A DNA stretch of 64,000 bases from an uncultured Methanosarcinales archaeon (GTDB lineage: Archaea; Halobacteriota; Methanosarcinia; Methanotrichales; Methanotrichaceae), in contig CAIQHB010000080.1 in the NCBI GenBank assembly GCA_903871465.1, forward strand, positions 1-64,000. The letters run 5' to 3'. How positions within the stretch are numbered: the first letter of the stretch is position 1; each line of letters begins with the position of its first letter. A program made the translations under genes and the position numbers. The notes below the pieces were generated by a model. It ran no database searches. It worked only from the letters and a program-made list of their open reading frames with translations, and was not told where the DNA came from. Shown in pieces: positions 35,908 to 46,004 of this stretch.

Positions 35908-37632
35908 TTAAGCCGTCTTCATTCCGGCCGCTTCTTCCAGACCCAGTTCTTTGATGGACTCATCTCTCATCTTGTACTTCTGTATCTTTCCGCTTACCGT
36001 CATGGGAAATTCATCGACGAACTTTATATATCTCGGAACCTTGAAGTGCGCGATTTTTCCTTTGCAGAAGGCCTTTATCTCTTCAGGGGAGGCCTTTGCA
36101 TCCTTCTTCAGCTTTATCCATGCCATGAGTTCCTCGCCATACTTTTTATCAGGAACGCCGATGACCTGAACGTCACTTATGGATGGGTGAGTGTAGAGGA
36201 ACTCCTCGATCTCTCGCGGATAGATATTCTCTCCGCCTCGAATCACCATGTCTTTGAGCCGGCCGGTGATCTTGCAGTAATCATTCTCGTCCAGGATGCC
36301 CAGGTCACCGCTGTGCAGCCAGCCTTCTTTGTCGACACACTGGTCTGTCGCCACTGGATTATTGTAGTAGCAGCGCATGATCATGTAGCCCCGGGCGCAA
36401 ATCTCGCCTGTCTCGCCCTTGCAGACCATTTTGCCGGTCTTGGGGTCAACGATCTTCATCTCTGTATGCGGCATCGGCCGTCCAACCGTCGAGACCCTTA
36501 AATCCAGCGAATCATCCGTAGAGGACATGGTGATGCCTGGAGAGGCTTCGGTTTGACCATAGGTTATCACCACCTCTTTCATGTTCATCAAGGTGCTCAC
36601 TTTCTTCATGAACTCGATGGGACAGGGTGATCCGGCCATGATCCCGGTGCGCAAGCTACTGAAGTCGTATTTGTTGAAGTCGGGGTGCTCAAGCTCTGCG
36701 ACGAACATGGTGGGAACGCCATGCACTGCTGTGCAGCGCTCCTTTTCAATGGCTGCCATGACTGATACTGGATCAAAGTACTCGGCAGGAAGCACCATTG
36801 CTGCGCCGTGGGTCATGCTGGCCAAATTGGAGAGGACCATGCCGAAGCAATGATAAAAGGGAACCGGTATACATAGCCGGTCTTTTTCCGTAAACTTCAT
36901 GCATTCGCCGATGAAAAAGCCATTGTTCAGGATGTTGTGATGCGTTAGAACCACGCCTTTGGGAAATCCGGTCGTTCCTGATGTGTATTGAATGTTGATG
37001 GGATCGTCGAAATCCAGGCTCGCCTGTCTTTCTTGCAGTATCTCATCCGGCACATCTTCACCCATCGATAGGACTTCGTCCCAAGACCACATGCTAGGTT
37101 GGTTATCGCCGCGAATCAAGACTGCCGTTCTCAGGAATGGCAGCTTTTCGGAGTGGATCTGCCCGGGCTTGCTTGTCTTAGCCTCAGGGCAGACCTCGTA
37201 GAACATTTTGATATAATCAGAGCTCTTAAAACGGTCCATTAGCAAGAGGGTCTGCGCTTCGGATTGGCGCAGGGCATACTCCAGCTCATGTGTTCTGTAT
37301 GCCGGATTGATGTTCACCATGATGATACCGGCTTTGGCCGTGGCGAACTGAGTAATGATCCATTCGGCGATGTTCGTTGCCCAGATAGCCAGGCGATCGC
37401 CCTTCTTCAGGCCGAGTGCAATGAACCCTTTCGCTGCACGGTTAAGCTCCCTTTGCAGCTCTCTATATGTGTATCGTTTTCCCTGATGGATCGAGACAAT
37501 TGCATCATTATCGGGGTATGCTTCTGCTATTTCATCGAACATATCGCCGATGGTCTTTCCAATAAGCGGCTTCTCTGAGCCGCGAAATGCATAACTATGG
37601 GAGACTTTGCCGGGCATATAGTTGCATTTCAA
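35908..37632 (-). CDS. AMP-binding acyl-CoA synthetase (medium/long-chain type)
   Basis: A 574-residue adenylate-forming ligase that activates a carboxylic acid with ATP and CoA. Motifs: INIQYTSGTTGFPKGVVLTHHN (P-loop), VITYGQTEASPG, LHSGDLGILDENDYCKITGRLKDM and the C-terminal catalytic lysine in TVSGKIQKYKMRDE. The sequence is of the fatty-acyl-CoA synthetase type, distinct from the acetate-specific Acs genes 3 kb away. The listed start is a TTG; ATG 37617 is an alternative. Methanothrix genomes are not known for fatty-acid oxidation, so a carboxylic-acid salvage role is only a guess. Confidence 0.88.
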   Translation of the reverse strand: MKCNYMPGKVSHSYAFRGSEKPLIGKTIGDMFDEIAEAYPDNDAIVSIHQGKRYTYRELQRELNRAAKGFIALGLKKGDRLAIWATNIAEWIITQFATAKAGIIMVNINPAYRTHELEYALRQSEAQTLLLMDRFKSSDYIKMFYEVCPEAKTSKPGQIHSEKLPFLRTAVLIRGDNQPSMWSWDEVLSMGEDVPDEILQERQASLDFDDPINIQYTSGTTGFPKGVVLTHHNILNNGFFIGECMKFTEKDRLCIPVPFYHCFGMVLSNLASMTHGAAMVLPAEYFDPVSVMAAIEKERCTAVHGVPTMFVAELEHPDFNKYDFSSLRTGIMAGSPCPIEFMKKVSTLMNMKEVVITYGQTEASPGITMSSTDDSLDLRVSTVGRPMPHTEMKIVDPKTGKMVCKGETGEICARGYMIMRCYYNNPVATDQCVDKEGWLHSGDLGILDENDYCKITGRLKDMVIRGGENIYPREIEEFLYTHPSISDVQVIGVPDKKYGEELMAWIKLKKDAKASPEEIKAFCKGKIAHFKVPRYIKFVDEFPMTVSGKIQKYKMRDESIKELGLEEAAGMKTA

Positions 37633-37871
37633 TCCTTAAGAGAATATAACATTATCTTATATCAAGTTTAGGGGATGTCAACGACGCATTTCCATAATAT
37701 TGTTGAGGTCGCGGCACTTAGAGCTGAGTGACGCAAATTTGGCCCGTTAAGTGATCGTGCTGTTCATAATGACGATAAGACATGCCAGAAGGAGACTGAG
37801 ATGGAAAATTTCAATAAACAAAGCGTCACTCATATCTATCAGGGATGCCTGGAGTCTTCTTGGTGTGATGA

Positions 37872-38939
37872 TTGAACTTTGATCTGGGCGGCCGGTGCTC
37901 GGGGCACAAATTCATAGTGATCCTAGTCCTGGCTGCAATGCTAATGATTGTCTATTTCTTCTATCCGTTTCTGGACGGCATCATCCTGGGCACGGTCTTT
38001 GCCTATGTTGGCAGACCCATCCGGGATAAATTTAGCCAGCACAAACGGCTTGGATCTTTGGCGGCCGTTATTTGCATCATCGTTCCCATATTTCTGATCC
38101 TTGGATTGGGAACTCTGCAGGTTGTCAACCAGATAGCAATTCTGGCCCGCAATCAAGAGGCATTGAGATCAGGGATCAGCACTCTGATGGCAGAGACAGG
38201 AGCCGATCTTCCGCTGGGGGTTAAGGATCTATTTACCCAAAGTATCGAGAATGTCGCAGGCATAATTGCGCCTATTGCCGCATCTATCCCCCTGCTTCAT
38301 ATTGGAAGAGTGGTTTCATTAGGTATAATCAATTTCCTCATCTCTATCCCCATCTGCTACTTTGTGCTGATGGACGGCGATGGCTTCAAGGAGTCGATAA
38401 TTTCTCTGCTACCACAAGGAGAGATGAAAATCTATAGAAAATACATAGATCGCATCGATCGGATTTTAAGTGGGATCTATATCGGCACAATTTATACTTC
38501 AATCCTGGGCAGCTTAATCGCCGCTCTAATATTCTATGTCTTTGGCCTGCCCAGGCCCTTTGCCCTGGCGAGCATCGTCTTCGTGGCCGGAATGGTACCT
38601 TTCCTCACCTCCTGGGCAGTCATCATCCCCGTGGCAGTTTACAGGTATTTCACTTTGGGATTAGAGGGGGCAGTGATCTTCTTTGTGCTGGCCTCCTCTT
38701 TGATCTACCTCCCGTCGGAGTTGCTCATCAGGCCGTATCTCGTCTCTGCCAAATCCTCTTTGCATCCCTTGCTTGTGATGCTCTCCTTTTTAGGAGGGGC
38801 TCTGGTGGCGGGTATAGGCGGCTTCTTCCTGGCCCCTGCGATCATGGGAGCAATCGTTGGAATCTATCAGGTGAGAAGGGAAGAGATGGTGGAGCCTTGT
38901 GATGTGGGCAGAACAGCGAAGAGCTGCAACGATCCTTAA
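37872..38939 (+). CDS. AI-2E family transporter (YdiK/TqsA-type permease)
   Basis: A 355-residue membrane protein with about eight helices, of the UPF0118/AI-2E exporter family. Recognised by FYPFLDGIILGTVFAYVGRPI at the N-terminus, the cytosolic MKIYRKYIDRIDRILSGIYIGT block, then LPRPFALASIVFVAGMVPF and LLVMLSFLGGALVAGIGGFFLAP at the C-terminus. It begins at TTG 37872 with GGTG upstream. It overlaps functionally with nothing adjacent; the e-MtaB gene follows after 3 nt. In archaea the cargo is unknown; sodium/proton antiport has been proposed for some members. Confidence 0.85.
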   Translation: MNFDLGGRCSGHKFIVILVLAAMLMIVYFFYPFLDGIILGTVFAYVGRPIRDKFSQHKRLGSLAAVICIIVPIFLILGLGTLQVVNQIAILARNQEALRSGISTLMAETGADLPLGVKDLFTQSIENVAGIIAPIAASIPLLHIGRVVSLGIINFLISIPICYFVLMDGDGFKESIISLLPQGEMKIYRKYIDRIDRILSGIYIGTIYTSILGSLIAALIFYVFGLPRPFALASIVFVAGMVPFLTSWAVIIPVAVYRYFTLGLEGAVIFFVLASSLIYLPSELLIRPYLVSAKSSLHPLLVMLSFLGGALVAGIGGFFLAPAIMGAIVGIYQVRREEMVEPCDVGRTAKSCNDP

Positions 38940-38942
38940 GCC

Positions 38943-40190
38943 ATGAAGTTCTATATTGAGACTTACGGCTGCACCGCCAACTTCGGGAACTCGCAGGATA
39001 TGGCCGAGGCCCTGCAAAAGTTGGGCCATATTCCGTCTCCTCTGGATGAGGCGGATATTGTAATAGTGAATACCTGCATAGTAACGGAAAAGACGGAGCG
39101 AAAGATTCTGCAAAGGCTCAAATTGCTGCAGGGCGAAAGATTGGTGGTAGCTGGATGCCTGCCGGCCGCACTCCCGGAATCGATCCGCAACATTGTATGC
39201 GAACGGCTGGGCCTCTTGAGCAGATCTGCGGCGGTAAGTGTCTCGGATCTCTTTGGGAATTCGCTCTCCCGCACTTATGAGACCGGGAAAAACATTGCGC
39301 TTTCTCCTGAAATCGAGGATCTCTGCGGCATTGTCAATGTAGCGGAAGGATGCAATGGAGTCTGCAGCTACTGCATAGTTCGTATGGCCCGGGGCAGGCT
39401 TGTCAGCCGCAAATCCGATGATGTAGCGGGCGTTGTGGAAAAGCTGGCGGCCAGAGGACTTGTGGAAATACAGGTCTCTGCCCAGGACACCGCAGCATAC
39501 GGATCTGACCAGGGAACGAATCTGGCGGAATTGTTGGAGAGGTTGATTCAAGTACCTGGAGACTTCAAGCTCCGGGTGGGCATGATGAATCCCAATAGCG
39601 CTTTACGCATCCAGGAGGAGCTGATAAGGGCATTTCATAGCCCAAAGATATACCAATTTTTGCACATACCGGTTCAATCAGGATCAGACAGGATTCTCCA
39701 GAGCATGGGCAGGATATATTCGGCAAAAGATTTTATGAATATAGTGGACGCTTTTCGATCGGATCATCCAAATATCACAATAATCACAGATGTCATCGTG
39801 GGATTCCCGGGTGAAACGGACCTGGATTTTGTTGCAACCATGGATCTCATAGAGACCCTGAAGCCGGATAAGGTCAATGTCACCAAATTCTCCCGGCGTC
39901 CAGGCACCGTGGCTGCCCGTCTTTATGATATGCCGGACCGCATCAAGAAGGATAGATCGAGAGAGATAACCCGTCTCTGGCAGAAGATAGCCGCCCAAAG
40001 GAACCGCCGCTATCAGGGCGAGGTTCTGGATGCAGTGGTCACAGAGTGCGGCAGGAGAGGTACCATGAAGGCTCGGGCCGGCAACTATCTGGGAATAGTT
40101 GTCAAAGGCGTCCCGCTGCTTGGATCGCATATTCGAATAGAGGTGACGGAAACCAATCCCTTCTTTGTTTACGGGCGGGAGGTGGATTAA
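38943..40190 (+). CDS. Threonylcarbamoyladenosine tRNA methylthiotransferase, archaeal e-MtaB type
   Basis: A 415-residue radical-SAM enzyme which adds a methylthio group to t6A37 of tRNAs. The N-terminal UPF0004 domain has cysteines in ETYGCTANFGNSQD, VNTCIVTEKTERK and VVAGCLPA (second [4Fe-4S] cluster). The radical-SAM motif is EGCNGVCSYCIVRMARGR (CxxxCxxC). The C-terminal TRAM domain, which binds RNA, spans about residues 355-415 (GSHIRIEVTETNPFFVYG). It begins 3 nt after the AI-2E-family gene, forming one operon. Confidence 0.92.
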   Translation: MKFYIETYGCTANFGNSQDMAEALQKLGHIPSPLDEADIVIVNTCIVTEKTERKILQRLKLLQGERLVVAGCLPAALPESIRNIVCERLGLLSRSAAVSVSDLFGNSLSRTYETGKNIALSPEIEDLCGIVNVAEGCNGVCSYCIVRMARGRLVSRKSDDVAGVVEKLAARGLVEIQVSAQDTAAYGSDQGTNLAELLERLIQVPGDFKLRVGMMNPNSALRIQEELIRAFHSPKIYQFLHIPVQSGSDRILQSMGRIYSAKDFMNIVDAFRSDHPNITIITDVIVGFPGETDLDFVATMDLIETLKPDKVNVTKFSRRPGTVAARLYDMPDRIKKDRSREITRLWQKIAAQRNRRYQGEVLDAVVTECGRRGTMKARAGNYLGIVVKGVPLLGSHIRIEVTETNPFFVYGREVD

Positions 40191-40578
40191 TATCTGATAA
40201 AGTATAAACCTAGTATTGATGATTATGATAAACTCTCTTCAAACACTTCTTGAGCGCTTGAAAATGGACAAAGCCGCAAGTGAACCGGAGATTTGTTTTT
40301 GCGATTCTCGTTCGGCTGCGACCGAACCTGGGCGCGAATCGTGAAGATCTTAACAAGCACATCTATCTCTACGAGTGATTTCTTCACTTATCCTGAATTG
40401 CGGGAACCCATGTTGTCCAAAATCGCTATTGCAGATGAGAAAATAGACCTATCGAAATGCAGCATCATATTCCCATAGTTCGCAATGTCTTTTATCATTG
40501 ATTTATAAAACATGCCATTTTTGCATGAGCTTTTTCATACATAATAATGATTATATTTATCTTTGGATGAGGCCCTTT
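40191..40578. other. Spacer between e-MtaB and the acs promoter
   Basis: About 390 nt with no supported gene. The frames here are short and unlike any family. The right end is AT-rich ahead of the acs TATA element. Confidence 0.4.
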
Positions 40579-40593
40579 CGACAACTTTATAAA
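40579..40593 (+). promoter_or_regulatory. acs1 promoter (CGACAACTTTATAAA)
   Basis: An archaeal TATA box (CTTTATAAA) preceded by CGACAA. The whole 15-mer is repeated exactly before acs2 (43052-43066). The leader between it and the acs1 TTG start is about 145-170 nt, long for an archaeon, and contains GGAAAGC/GCTTTCC (40631-40637, 40682-40688), able to pair. Confidence 0.7.
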
Positions 40594-40761
40594 CGAAAGA
40601 ATATTATCATCATCGATCACACATGTTTCCGGAAAGCTCTCGTTTTCGGTATGGTGGAATGGATAAGAGACGTTCCGGATGGCTTTCCTGAGGCCGTGGA
40701 AAACATTTCGGGCAGATAGGAGAGAAATCGGGAATTGTGGGATTTAAAGGAGGTTACAAAA

Positions 40762-42753
40762 TTGGCTGAGCTAAAAGCAACCGCAAAGACTTCAGTGCTA
40801 TACGAAGAAACCAGATTATTCGAGCCGAGCAAGGAACTCGTGGAGAACTCCAACGTCATGAAATGGATGAAGGAGAAGGGTTTCAAGACAGAGAGGGAGC
40901 TGCGTCTCTGGTGCTCTGCTAACTACATTCAGTTCTGGGGCGAGATGGCCAAGACCTATGCCGATTGGTTTGAGCCCTGGTCCTCGACACTGGAATGGAT
41001 ACCGCCCTATGCCAAGTGGTTCGTGGGCGGCAAGTGCAATGTGACCTACAATGCCGTGGATAGGCATGCGCTGGGCGCGAAGAAGGACAAGGTAGCTTAC
41101 ATATTCGTCCCTGAGCCCACCGAGCAGCCCACCCAGAAGATCACTTATCTACAGCTCTACAAGGAGGTCAACAAGTTCGCAAACGGCCTGAAGAGCCTGG
41201 GCGTGGGTAAGGGAGACAGAGTCATGTTGTACATGCCCATGATCCCCCAACTGCCCATTGCCATGCTCGCCATCGCCAAGATCGGTGCTATTCACTGCAT
41301 TGTTTTCTCCGGATTTTCTTCGGGCGGCCTCAACAGCAGAATCATGGATGCCGAGGCCAAAGCGGTGATAACCTCAGATGGTTTATACCGGCGTGGCAAG
41401 CCCCTCCCCCTCAAGCCTAATGTGGACGAGGCCACAGCCAATACCCCAACGGTGAAAAATGTAATAGTGGTCAAGAGGACTGGACTCGAAGTGCCCATGA
41501 AGCAGGGCAGAGACATCTACTGGGACGACCTGGTGGCTGGAAAGTCCGAGGAATGCGAGTGCGAGAAGATGGACTCTGAGGATCGGCTGTTCATCCTTTA
41601 CACCTCCGGCACTACCGGCAAACCCAAGGGTATCGAGCACGTTCACGGTGGATACTGCGTGGGACCGGCTCAGACTTTGCATTGGGTCTTCGATATCAAG
41701 GATAGCGATGTCTGGTGGTGCACAGCAGATATCGGATGGATCACAGGCCACTCCTACATAGTTTATGGACCACTCGTTTTGGGTGCAACAAGCATGATGT
41801 ATGAGGGCGCCCCTGACTACCCGGACTTTGGTCGGTTTTTCAAGATCATCCAGGACAACAAGGTCTCCGTCTTCTACACCGCACCTACGGCCATCAGGAT
41901 GTTCATGAAGGCCGGCGAGAAATGGGCTAAGGATTATGATATCTCCAGCTTGAGGCTGCTGGGATCGGTGGGCGAGCCCATTAATCCTGAGGCCTGGATG
42001 TGGTATAGAGAGCACTTCGGTGCTGGCAAATGCCAGATCATGGATACCTGGTGGCAGACTGAGACCGGCACCTTCCTGGTGTCTCCTCTGCCCATCACGC
42101 CCTTGAAGCCAGGCTCTGCGACTTTCCCGTTGCCCGGGTTCAACATCGATATCCTGGACGAGGATGCCAACCCTGTGCCAGCCGGCTCCGGCGGCAATAT
42201 AGTGAGCACCACGCCATGGCCGTCCATGCTCAGGGCCTTCTACAAAGACACGGTCAGGTACCAGAAGGAGTATTGGTCCACCTACTGGGAGATCAGACCC
42301 GGCACATACCTGGCTGGCGATAAGGCCACCAAGGACAAGGATGGGTACTTCACCATCCAGGGCAGAATCGATGATGTGCTGAAGGTAGCAGGCCACAGAA
42401 TCTCCAACGCTGAGGTCGAGTCCGCTTTCGTCTCTCATCCCAAGGTTGGCGAGGCTGCTGTCATCGGCAAGCCCGACCAAGTCAAGGGTGAGGTCATCGT
42501 GGCCTTCGTTTCCCTCAGAGGAGGAATCGAGGGGAGCGATGAGCTGAAGAAGGAGTTGGTTAAGCATGTGAGGACCGCCCTGGGACCATTAGCCAGTCCA
42601 GAGGCGATTTACTTCGTCAAGGACGTTCCCAAGACCCGGTCCGGCAAGATCATGCGTCGCGTCATCAAGGCCAAAGCAATGGGCCTTCCCACGGGTGACG
42701 TCTCCGCCCTGGCCAACCCAGATGCAGTAGATGCTATTCCGCTCATCACTTGA
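40762..42753 (+). CDS. acs: Acetyl-CoA synthetase, AMP-forming (copy 1)
   Basis: A 663-residue acetate activator: acetate + ATP + CoA to acetyl-CoA + AMP + PPi, the entry step of acetoclastic methanogenesis in Methanothrix. TTG 40762 is the start because AAAGGAGGT lies 7 nt upstream, as in copy 2. Motifs: [19 protein letters not shown] (ATP loop), [28 protein letters not shown] (acetate pocket), and the catalytic, acetylatable lysine in [16 protein letters not shown]. It has its own promoter and a T-tract terminator. The neighbouring gene is a diverged paralogue. Confidence 0.96.
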   Translation: MAELKATAKTSVLYEETRLFEPSKELVENSNVMKWMKEKGFKTERELRLWCSANYIQFWGEMAKTYADWFEPWSSTLEWIPPYAKWFVGGKCNVTYNAVDRHALGAKKDKVAYIFVPEPTEQPTQKITYLQLYKEVNKFANGLKSLGVGKGDRVMLYMPMIPQLPIAMLAIAKIGAIHCIVFSGFSSGGLNSRIMDAEAKAVITSDGLYRRGKPLPLKPNVDEATANTPTVKNVIVVKRTGLEVPMKQGRDIYWDDLVAGKSEECECEKMDSEDRLFILYTSGTTGKPKGIEHVHGGYCVGPAQTLHWVFDIKDSDVWWCTADIGWITGHSYIVYGPLVLGATSMMYEGAPDYPDFGRFFKIIQDNKVSVFYTAPTAIRMFMKAGEKWAKDYDISSLRLLGSVGEPINPEAWMWYREHFGAGKCQIMDTWWQTETGTFLVSPLPITPLKPGSATFPLPGFNIDILDEDANPVPAGSGGNIVSTTPWPSMLRAFYKDTVRYQKEYWSTYWEIRPGTYLAGDKATKDKDGYFTIQGRIDDVLKVAGHRISNAEVESAFVSHPKVGEAAVIGKPDQVKGEVIVAFVSLRGGIEGSDELKKELVKHVRTALGPLASPEAIYFVKDVPKTRSGKIMRRVIKAKAMGLPTGDVSALANPDAVDAIPLIT

Positions 42754-42766
42754 GCGGGCCCTAACC

Positions 42767-42785
42767 TTTTTTAGATTCTTTTTTA
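42767..42785 (+). terminator. acs1 T-tract terminator
   Basis: Two runs of six T (CCTTTTTTAGATTCTTTTTTA) lie 14-32 nt past the acs1 stop, without a strong hairpin, as is usual in archaea. Confidence 0.6.
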
Positions 42786-43051
42786 TTCTCAAATCGCCTT
42801 TCTCGACAGTCCTTATGCTTGGTCTCTCTAACTTAGTCTCTCTAAACACCGACCCCTCTCTAGATGAACAATTGTGTAGAAAACTCACTAACAATAATTG
42901 TAATAAGATAATAGATTAATTTTATAAATCAAGATCGCTACGAAATCTTTCAGTTCCGCTCCTCTTCCGATCCCAAGTTCCTGAATTAATCAATGTTTTA
43001 GAACAAATAGTAATAAATCATTATAATAAACAATAATGAAGATATTTATCG

Positions 43052-43066
43052 CGACAACTTTATAAA
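43052..43066 (+). promoter_or_regulatory. acs2 promoter (CGACAACTTTATAAA)
   Basis: Identical over 15 nt to the acs1 promoter, so both genes probably answer to the same factors. A very AT-rich segment (TAATAAATCATTATAATAAAC) precedes it. The leader to the TTG start is about 135-160 nt. Confidence 0.7.
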
Positions 43067-43121
43067 TGATCAAGTAGATTTCGATTCGATGTTCCCTGCG
43101 CCCCAAAGCGATTAGAAGATG

Positions 43122-43180
43122 TATAGTCAGGCCAAATAGAGCGGATCTGAGAACTGCTCTTCAGGATATGCCTGACTATA
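43122..43180 (+). promoter_or_regulatory. Strong nested hairpin in the acs2 5' leader
   Basis: TATAGTCAGGC (43122-43132) pairs perfectly with GCCTGACTATA (43170-43180), and inside it AGAGC (43138-43142) pairs with GCTCT (43156-43160). The stem lies 30 nt before the ribosome binding site of acs2. It may protect the message or regulate translation. The acs1 leader has only a weaker stem of unrelated sequence. Confidence 0.5.
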
Positions 43181-43224
43181 TCTGGAGCCAGGAACGCTAG
43201 ATCTAGATCAAAGGAGGTATGAAA

Positions 43225-45210
43225 TTGGCTGACACAGCAAAAACGGCTTCTCTGCAGGAAGAGACCAGGATTTTCAACACCCCGCAGAAGATCATTGAGC
43301 ATTCCAATGCGTATCAGTGGATGAAGAAGAAGGGTTTCAAGACTGAGACCGAGATGCGCAAGTGGTGCTCGGATAATTACATTGAGTTCTGGGATGAGAT
43401 GGCTAAGACCTATGCTGACTGGTCCAAGCCCTACACCAAGGTCCTCGACGACTCTGCCAAGCCTTACTACAAGTGGTTCACCGGCGGCAAGATCAATGTA
43501 GTCTACAACGCCGTGGACAGACATGCCAAGGGCGCCAAGAAGGACAAGATTGCCTACCACTTCATAGGCGAGCCAGTCGGCGATAACAGGGATATCACCT
43601 ACGGCGAGCTCTACACAGAGGTCAATAAGATGGCCAATGCGCTCAAGAGCGTAGGCGTCGTAAAGGGAGACAGAGTAGTCGCATACCTGCCCATGATCCC
43701 CGAGCTGCCCATCACCATGCTCGCATGCGCCAAGATTGGAGCCATTCACACTATAGTCTTCTCCGGATTTTCCTCCGGTGGACTGAACAGCAGGGTCAAC
43801 GATGCCGAGGCCAAGGTTGTCGTCACAGCCGATGGATTCTTCAGGCGCGGCAAGCCACTGCCACTCAAGCCCAACGTAGATGAAGCCATGAAGACTGCAC
43901 CCTCCGTCAAGAAGGTAGTAGTCGTCAAGAGAACCGGCGTCTCCGTCCCCATGCAAGAAGGACGCGATGTCTATTACGATGACTTCGTAAATGGCCAGTC
44001 CGCTGAGTGCGAGACCGTTATGCTCGACCCAGAGGACAGGCTGTTCATTCTGTACACCTCCGGCACAACCGGCAAGCCCAAGGGTATTGAGCACGTTCAC
44101 GGCGGCTACGCTGTCACTCCGGCTCAGACCGCCGCATGGGTACTTGATGTCCATGCCGACGATGTCTTCTGGTGCACCGCAGACTGCGGCTGGATCACAG
44201 GCCACAGCTACGTAGTATACGGCCCACTCTGCCTCGGCACCAGCATCATACTGTACGAGGGATCTCCGGATTTCCCCGACCTCGGCCGCTGGTGGTCCAT
44301 AATTGAGAAGTATAAGGTATCTATCCTATACACCGCACCCACAGCCATCAGGATGTTCATGAAGACCGGCGAGGCCTTTGTGAAGAAGTACAACCTGTCC
44401 TCAATCAGGATCCTGGCCTCAGTCGGCGAGCCGCTGAACCCAGAAGCCTACATGTGGTACCGCAACAACATCGGCGCAGGCCAGGCACCCATCATAGACA
44501 CCTGGTGGCAGACTGAGACCGGATGCCACGTTATTGCCCCAATGGTAATGACACCCGAGAAGCCCGGCTCCGTATGCTTCCCACTGCCCGGATTCAATGT
44601 CGACATATTCGATGAAGATGCCAACTCCGTGCCACTCGGCTACGGCGGCAACATCGTTCAGAAGACTCCCTGGCCAAGCATGCTCCGTGCCTTCTTCAGA
44701 GATGAAGTCAGGTACAAGAAGGAGTACTGGGACATGTACTGGCAGGTCAAGCCCGGCACATACCTCGCTGGCGACAAGGCCACCCGCGACAAGGATGGCT
44801 ACTGGTGGATCCAGGGCCGCATCGACGATGTGCTGAAGGTAGCCGGACACAGAATCTCCAACGCTGAGGTCGAGTCCGCCGCCGTTTCTCACCCCAAGGT
44901 CGCAGAGGCAGCCGTTATCGGCCAGCCCGATGAGGTCAAGGGCGAGAAGATCGTCGCATTCGTCATACTCAGGGATGGCGTTGCTGAGTCTCCCGAGCTC
45001 GCGAAAGAGATCTCCACCCACGTCCGCAAGGTACTGGGTCCCGTCGCTTACCCCGACAAGGTCTACTTCGTGAAGGATGTCCCCAAGACCAGGTCCGGCA
45101 AGATCATGCGCCGTGTCATCAAGGCCAAGGCCCTGGGCAAGGAGACCGGAGATCTATCTGCTCTGGCCAATCCAGAGTCTGTAGACAGCATCCCACGCAT
45201 TGATCTGTAA
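43225..45210 (+). CDS. acs: Acetyl-CoA synthetase, AMP-forming (copy 2)
   Basis: A 661-residue paralogue of the preceding Acs with the same motifs: [47 protein letters not shown] and [10 protein letters not shown]. The TTG at 43225 has AAAGGAGGT 6 nt upstream, matching copy 1; an ATG at 43219 overlaps that motif and is less likely. Codon use is more uniform (many C/G-ending codons) than in copy 1, suggesting the more highly expressed copy. It is followed by a terminator and by a decayed copy of its own 3' end. Confidence 0.96.
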   Translation: MADTAKTASLQEETRIFNTPQKIIEHSNAYQWMKKKGFKTETEMRKWCSDNYIEFWDEMAKTYADWSKPYTKVLDDSAKPYYKWFTGGKINVVYNAVDRHAKGAKKDKIAYHFIGEPVGDNRDITYGELYTEVNKMANALKSVGVVKGDRVVAYLPMIPELPITMLACAKIGAIHTIVFSGFSSGGLNSRVNDAEAKVVVTADGFFRRGKPLPLKPNVDEAMKTAPSVKKVVVVKRTGVSVPMQEGRDVYYDDFVNGQSAECETVMLDPEDRLFILYTSGTTGKPKGIEHVHGGYAVTPAQTAAWVLDVHADDVFWCTADCGWITGHSYVVYGPLCLGTSIILYEGSPDFPDLGRWWSIIEKYKVSILYTAPTAIRMFMKTGEAFVKKYNLSSIRILASVGEPLNPEAYMWYRNNIGAGQAPIIDTWWQTETGCHVIAPMVMTPEKPGSVCFPLPGFNVDIFDEDANSVPLGYGGNIVQKTPWPSMLRAFFRDEVRYKKEYWDMYWQVKPGTYLAGDKATRDKDGYWWIQGRIDDVLKVAGHRISNAEVESAAVSHPKVAEAAVIGQPDEVKGEKIVAFVILRDGVAESPELAKEISTHVRKVLGPVAYPDKVYFVKDVPKTRSGKIMRRVIKAKALGKETGDLSALANPESVDSIPRIDL

Positions 45211-45235
45211 GTGGGATATCACCCTCCCTTTTTTT
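45190..45235 (+). terminator. acs2 hairpin plus T7 terminator
   Basis: ATCCCAC (45190-45196) and GTGGGAT (45211-45217) form a hairpin that spans the stop codon; CCCTCCC and a run of seven T (45229-45235) follow. The same block is repeated downstream in the decayed acs copy. Confidence 0.6.
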
Positions 45236-45300
45236 AAATTGTCAAGGATTAAATCGGTTTCATTTGACTGTACTCTCCAAGTTTTTCGCCTTGACCGTTA

Positions 45301-45309
45301 CTTTATAAA
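45301..45309 (+). promoter_or_regulatory. TATA-like element of the decayed acs copy
   Basis: CTTTATAAAT after GACCGTTA resembles the two acs promoters (CGACAACTTTATAAA). It stands about 150 nt before the acs 3' fragment, so the duplication may once have included a promoter as well. Confidence 0.35.
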
Positions 45310-45458
45310 TTGAATTTCGTTTTGGCTTACTCAATCTATGCTAGTAATCCACTAATGTCAATATTTCATATTTTGATAACACGATATCTACCACATCGTC
45401 TCACTTTATATGCAAAATCAAAAACTTGGAAACTACAGAAAAGTTGGAAAGTACAGTA

Positions 45459-45727
45459 CGAGAAGATCGTAGCCTTCATCATATACAGAGATGGCGTTGC
45501 TGAGTCTTCCGATCTCGCGAAAGAATTCTCCACCCACGTCCGCAAGGTACTGGGTCCCGTCGCTTACCCCGACAAGGTCTACTTCGTGAAGGATGTCCGC
45601 AAGACCTGTGTCCGGCAAGATCATGCTCGTGCCATTATGGCCAAGGCCCAGGGGCTTGGAGACCGGAGATCTATCTGCTCCGGCCAATCCAGAGTCTGTA
45701 GACAGCATCCCACGCATTGATCTGTAA
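45459..45727 (+). pseudogene. Decayed duplicate of the acs2 3' end
   Basis: The segment matches 44943-45210 closely: the first part reads EKIVAFIIYRDGVAESSDLA, and [17 protein letters not shown] is intact. Insertions/deletions around 45600-45660 (CCCAAGACCAGGTCC became CGCAAGACCTGTGTCC) shift the frame through the catalytic-lysine region, and the true frame is recovered only near the end (VDSIPRIDL wording in DNA). The 5' four-fifths of the gene are missing. It is a relic of a third acs copy or of an unequal exchange, not a functional enzyme. Confidence 0.85.
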
Positions 45728-45751
45728 GTGGGATATCACCCTCCCTTTTTT
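45707..45751 (+). terminator. Duplicated acs terminator
   Basis: The hairpin ATCCCAC/GTGGGAT and the T6 tract (45746-45751) of the acs2 terminator recur at the end of the decayed acs copy, and may still insulate the tail operon from upstream transcription. Confidence 0.55.
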
Positions 45752-45918
45752 AACAGACCCCCACTAAGACATTTTTGGACCGGAAATTCCAGATGAACTA
45801 GTTTTACAGCACCAAATGACTAAGAACTGCGATTTTCTTGGCGGGGATCAGTTCACACATTGAGATATTCGATTTAGCTTGTTGGAAAAGGTATCGTGGC
45901 CAGAGATATTACTAGCTA

Positions 45919-45932
45919 AGTTTTTTATATGG
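45919..45932 (+). promoter_or_regulatory. Probable promoter of the contractile-tail operon
   Basis: TTTTTTATATGG (45921-45932) is a TATA-like element 75-85 nt before the sheath ATG. AGGAGGGTGGCAG gives a strong ribosome binding site immediately before that ATG. No other promoter-like sequence is obvious in the 250 nt between the acs relic and the sheath gene. Confidence 0.45.
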
Positions 45933-46004
45933 CATTGACTAATTGTCTGAATGGTTAACTAAGTGTGGAGGACCCATCACGTAAAGTAATCAGGAGGGTG
46001 GCAG

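Noticed and set aside
41383-42567. 394-codon open frame on the minus strand opposite acs1
   Set aside because: It mirrors the codon bias of acs1; the product has no domain, and acs1 on the other strand is unmistakable. A similar 381-codon frame lies opposite acs2 (43060-44205).
45310-45720. 136-codon frame across the acs relic as a real gene
   Set aside because: Only its second half resembles Acs, and that part is frameshifted after the KVYFVKDV block; the first half is random AT-rich sequence.
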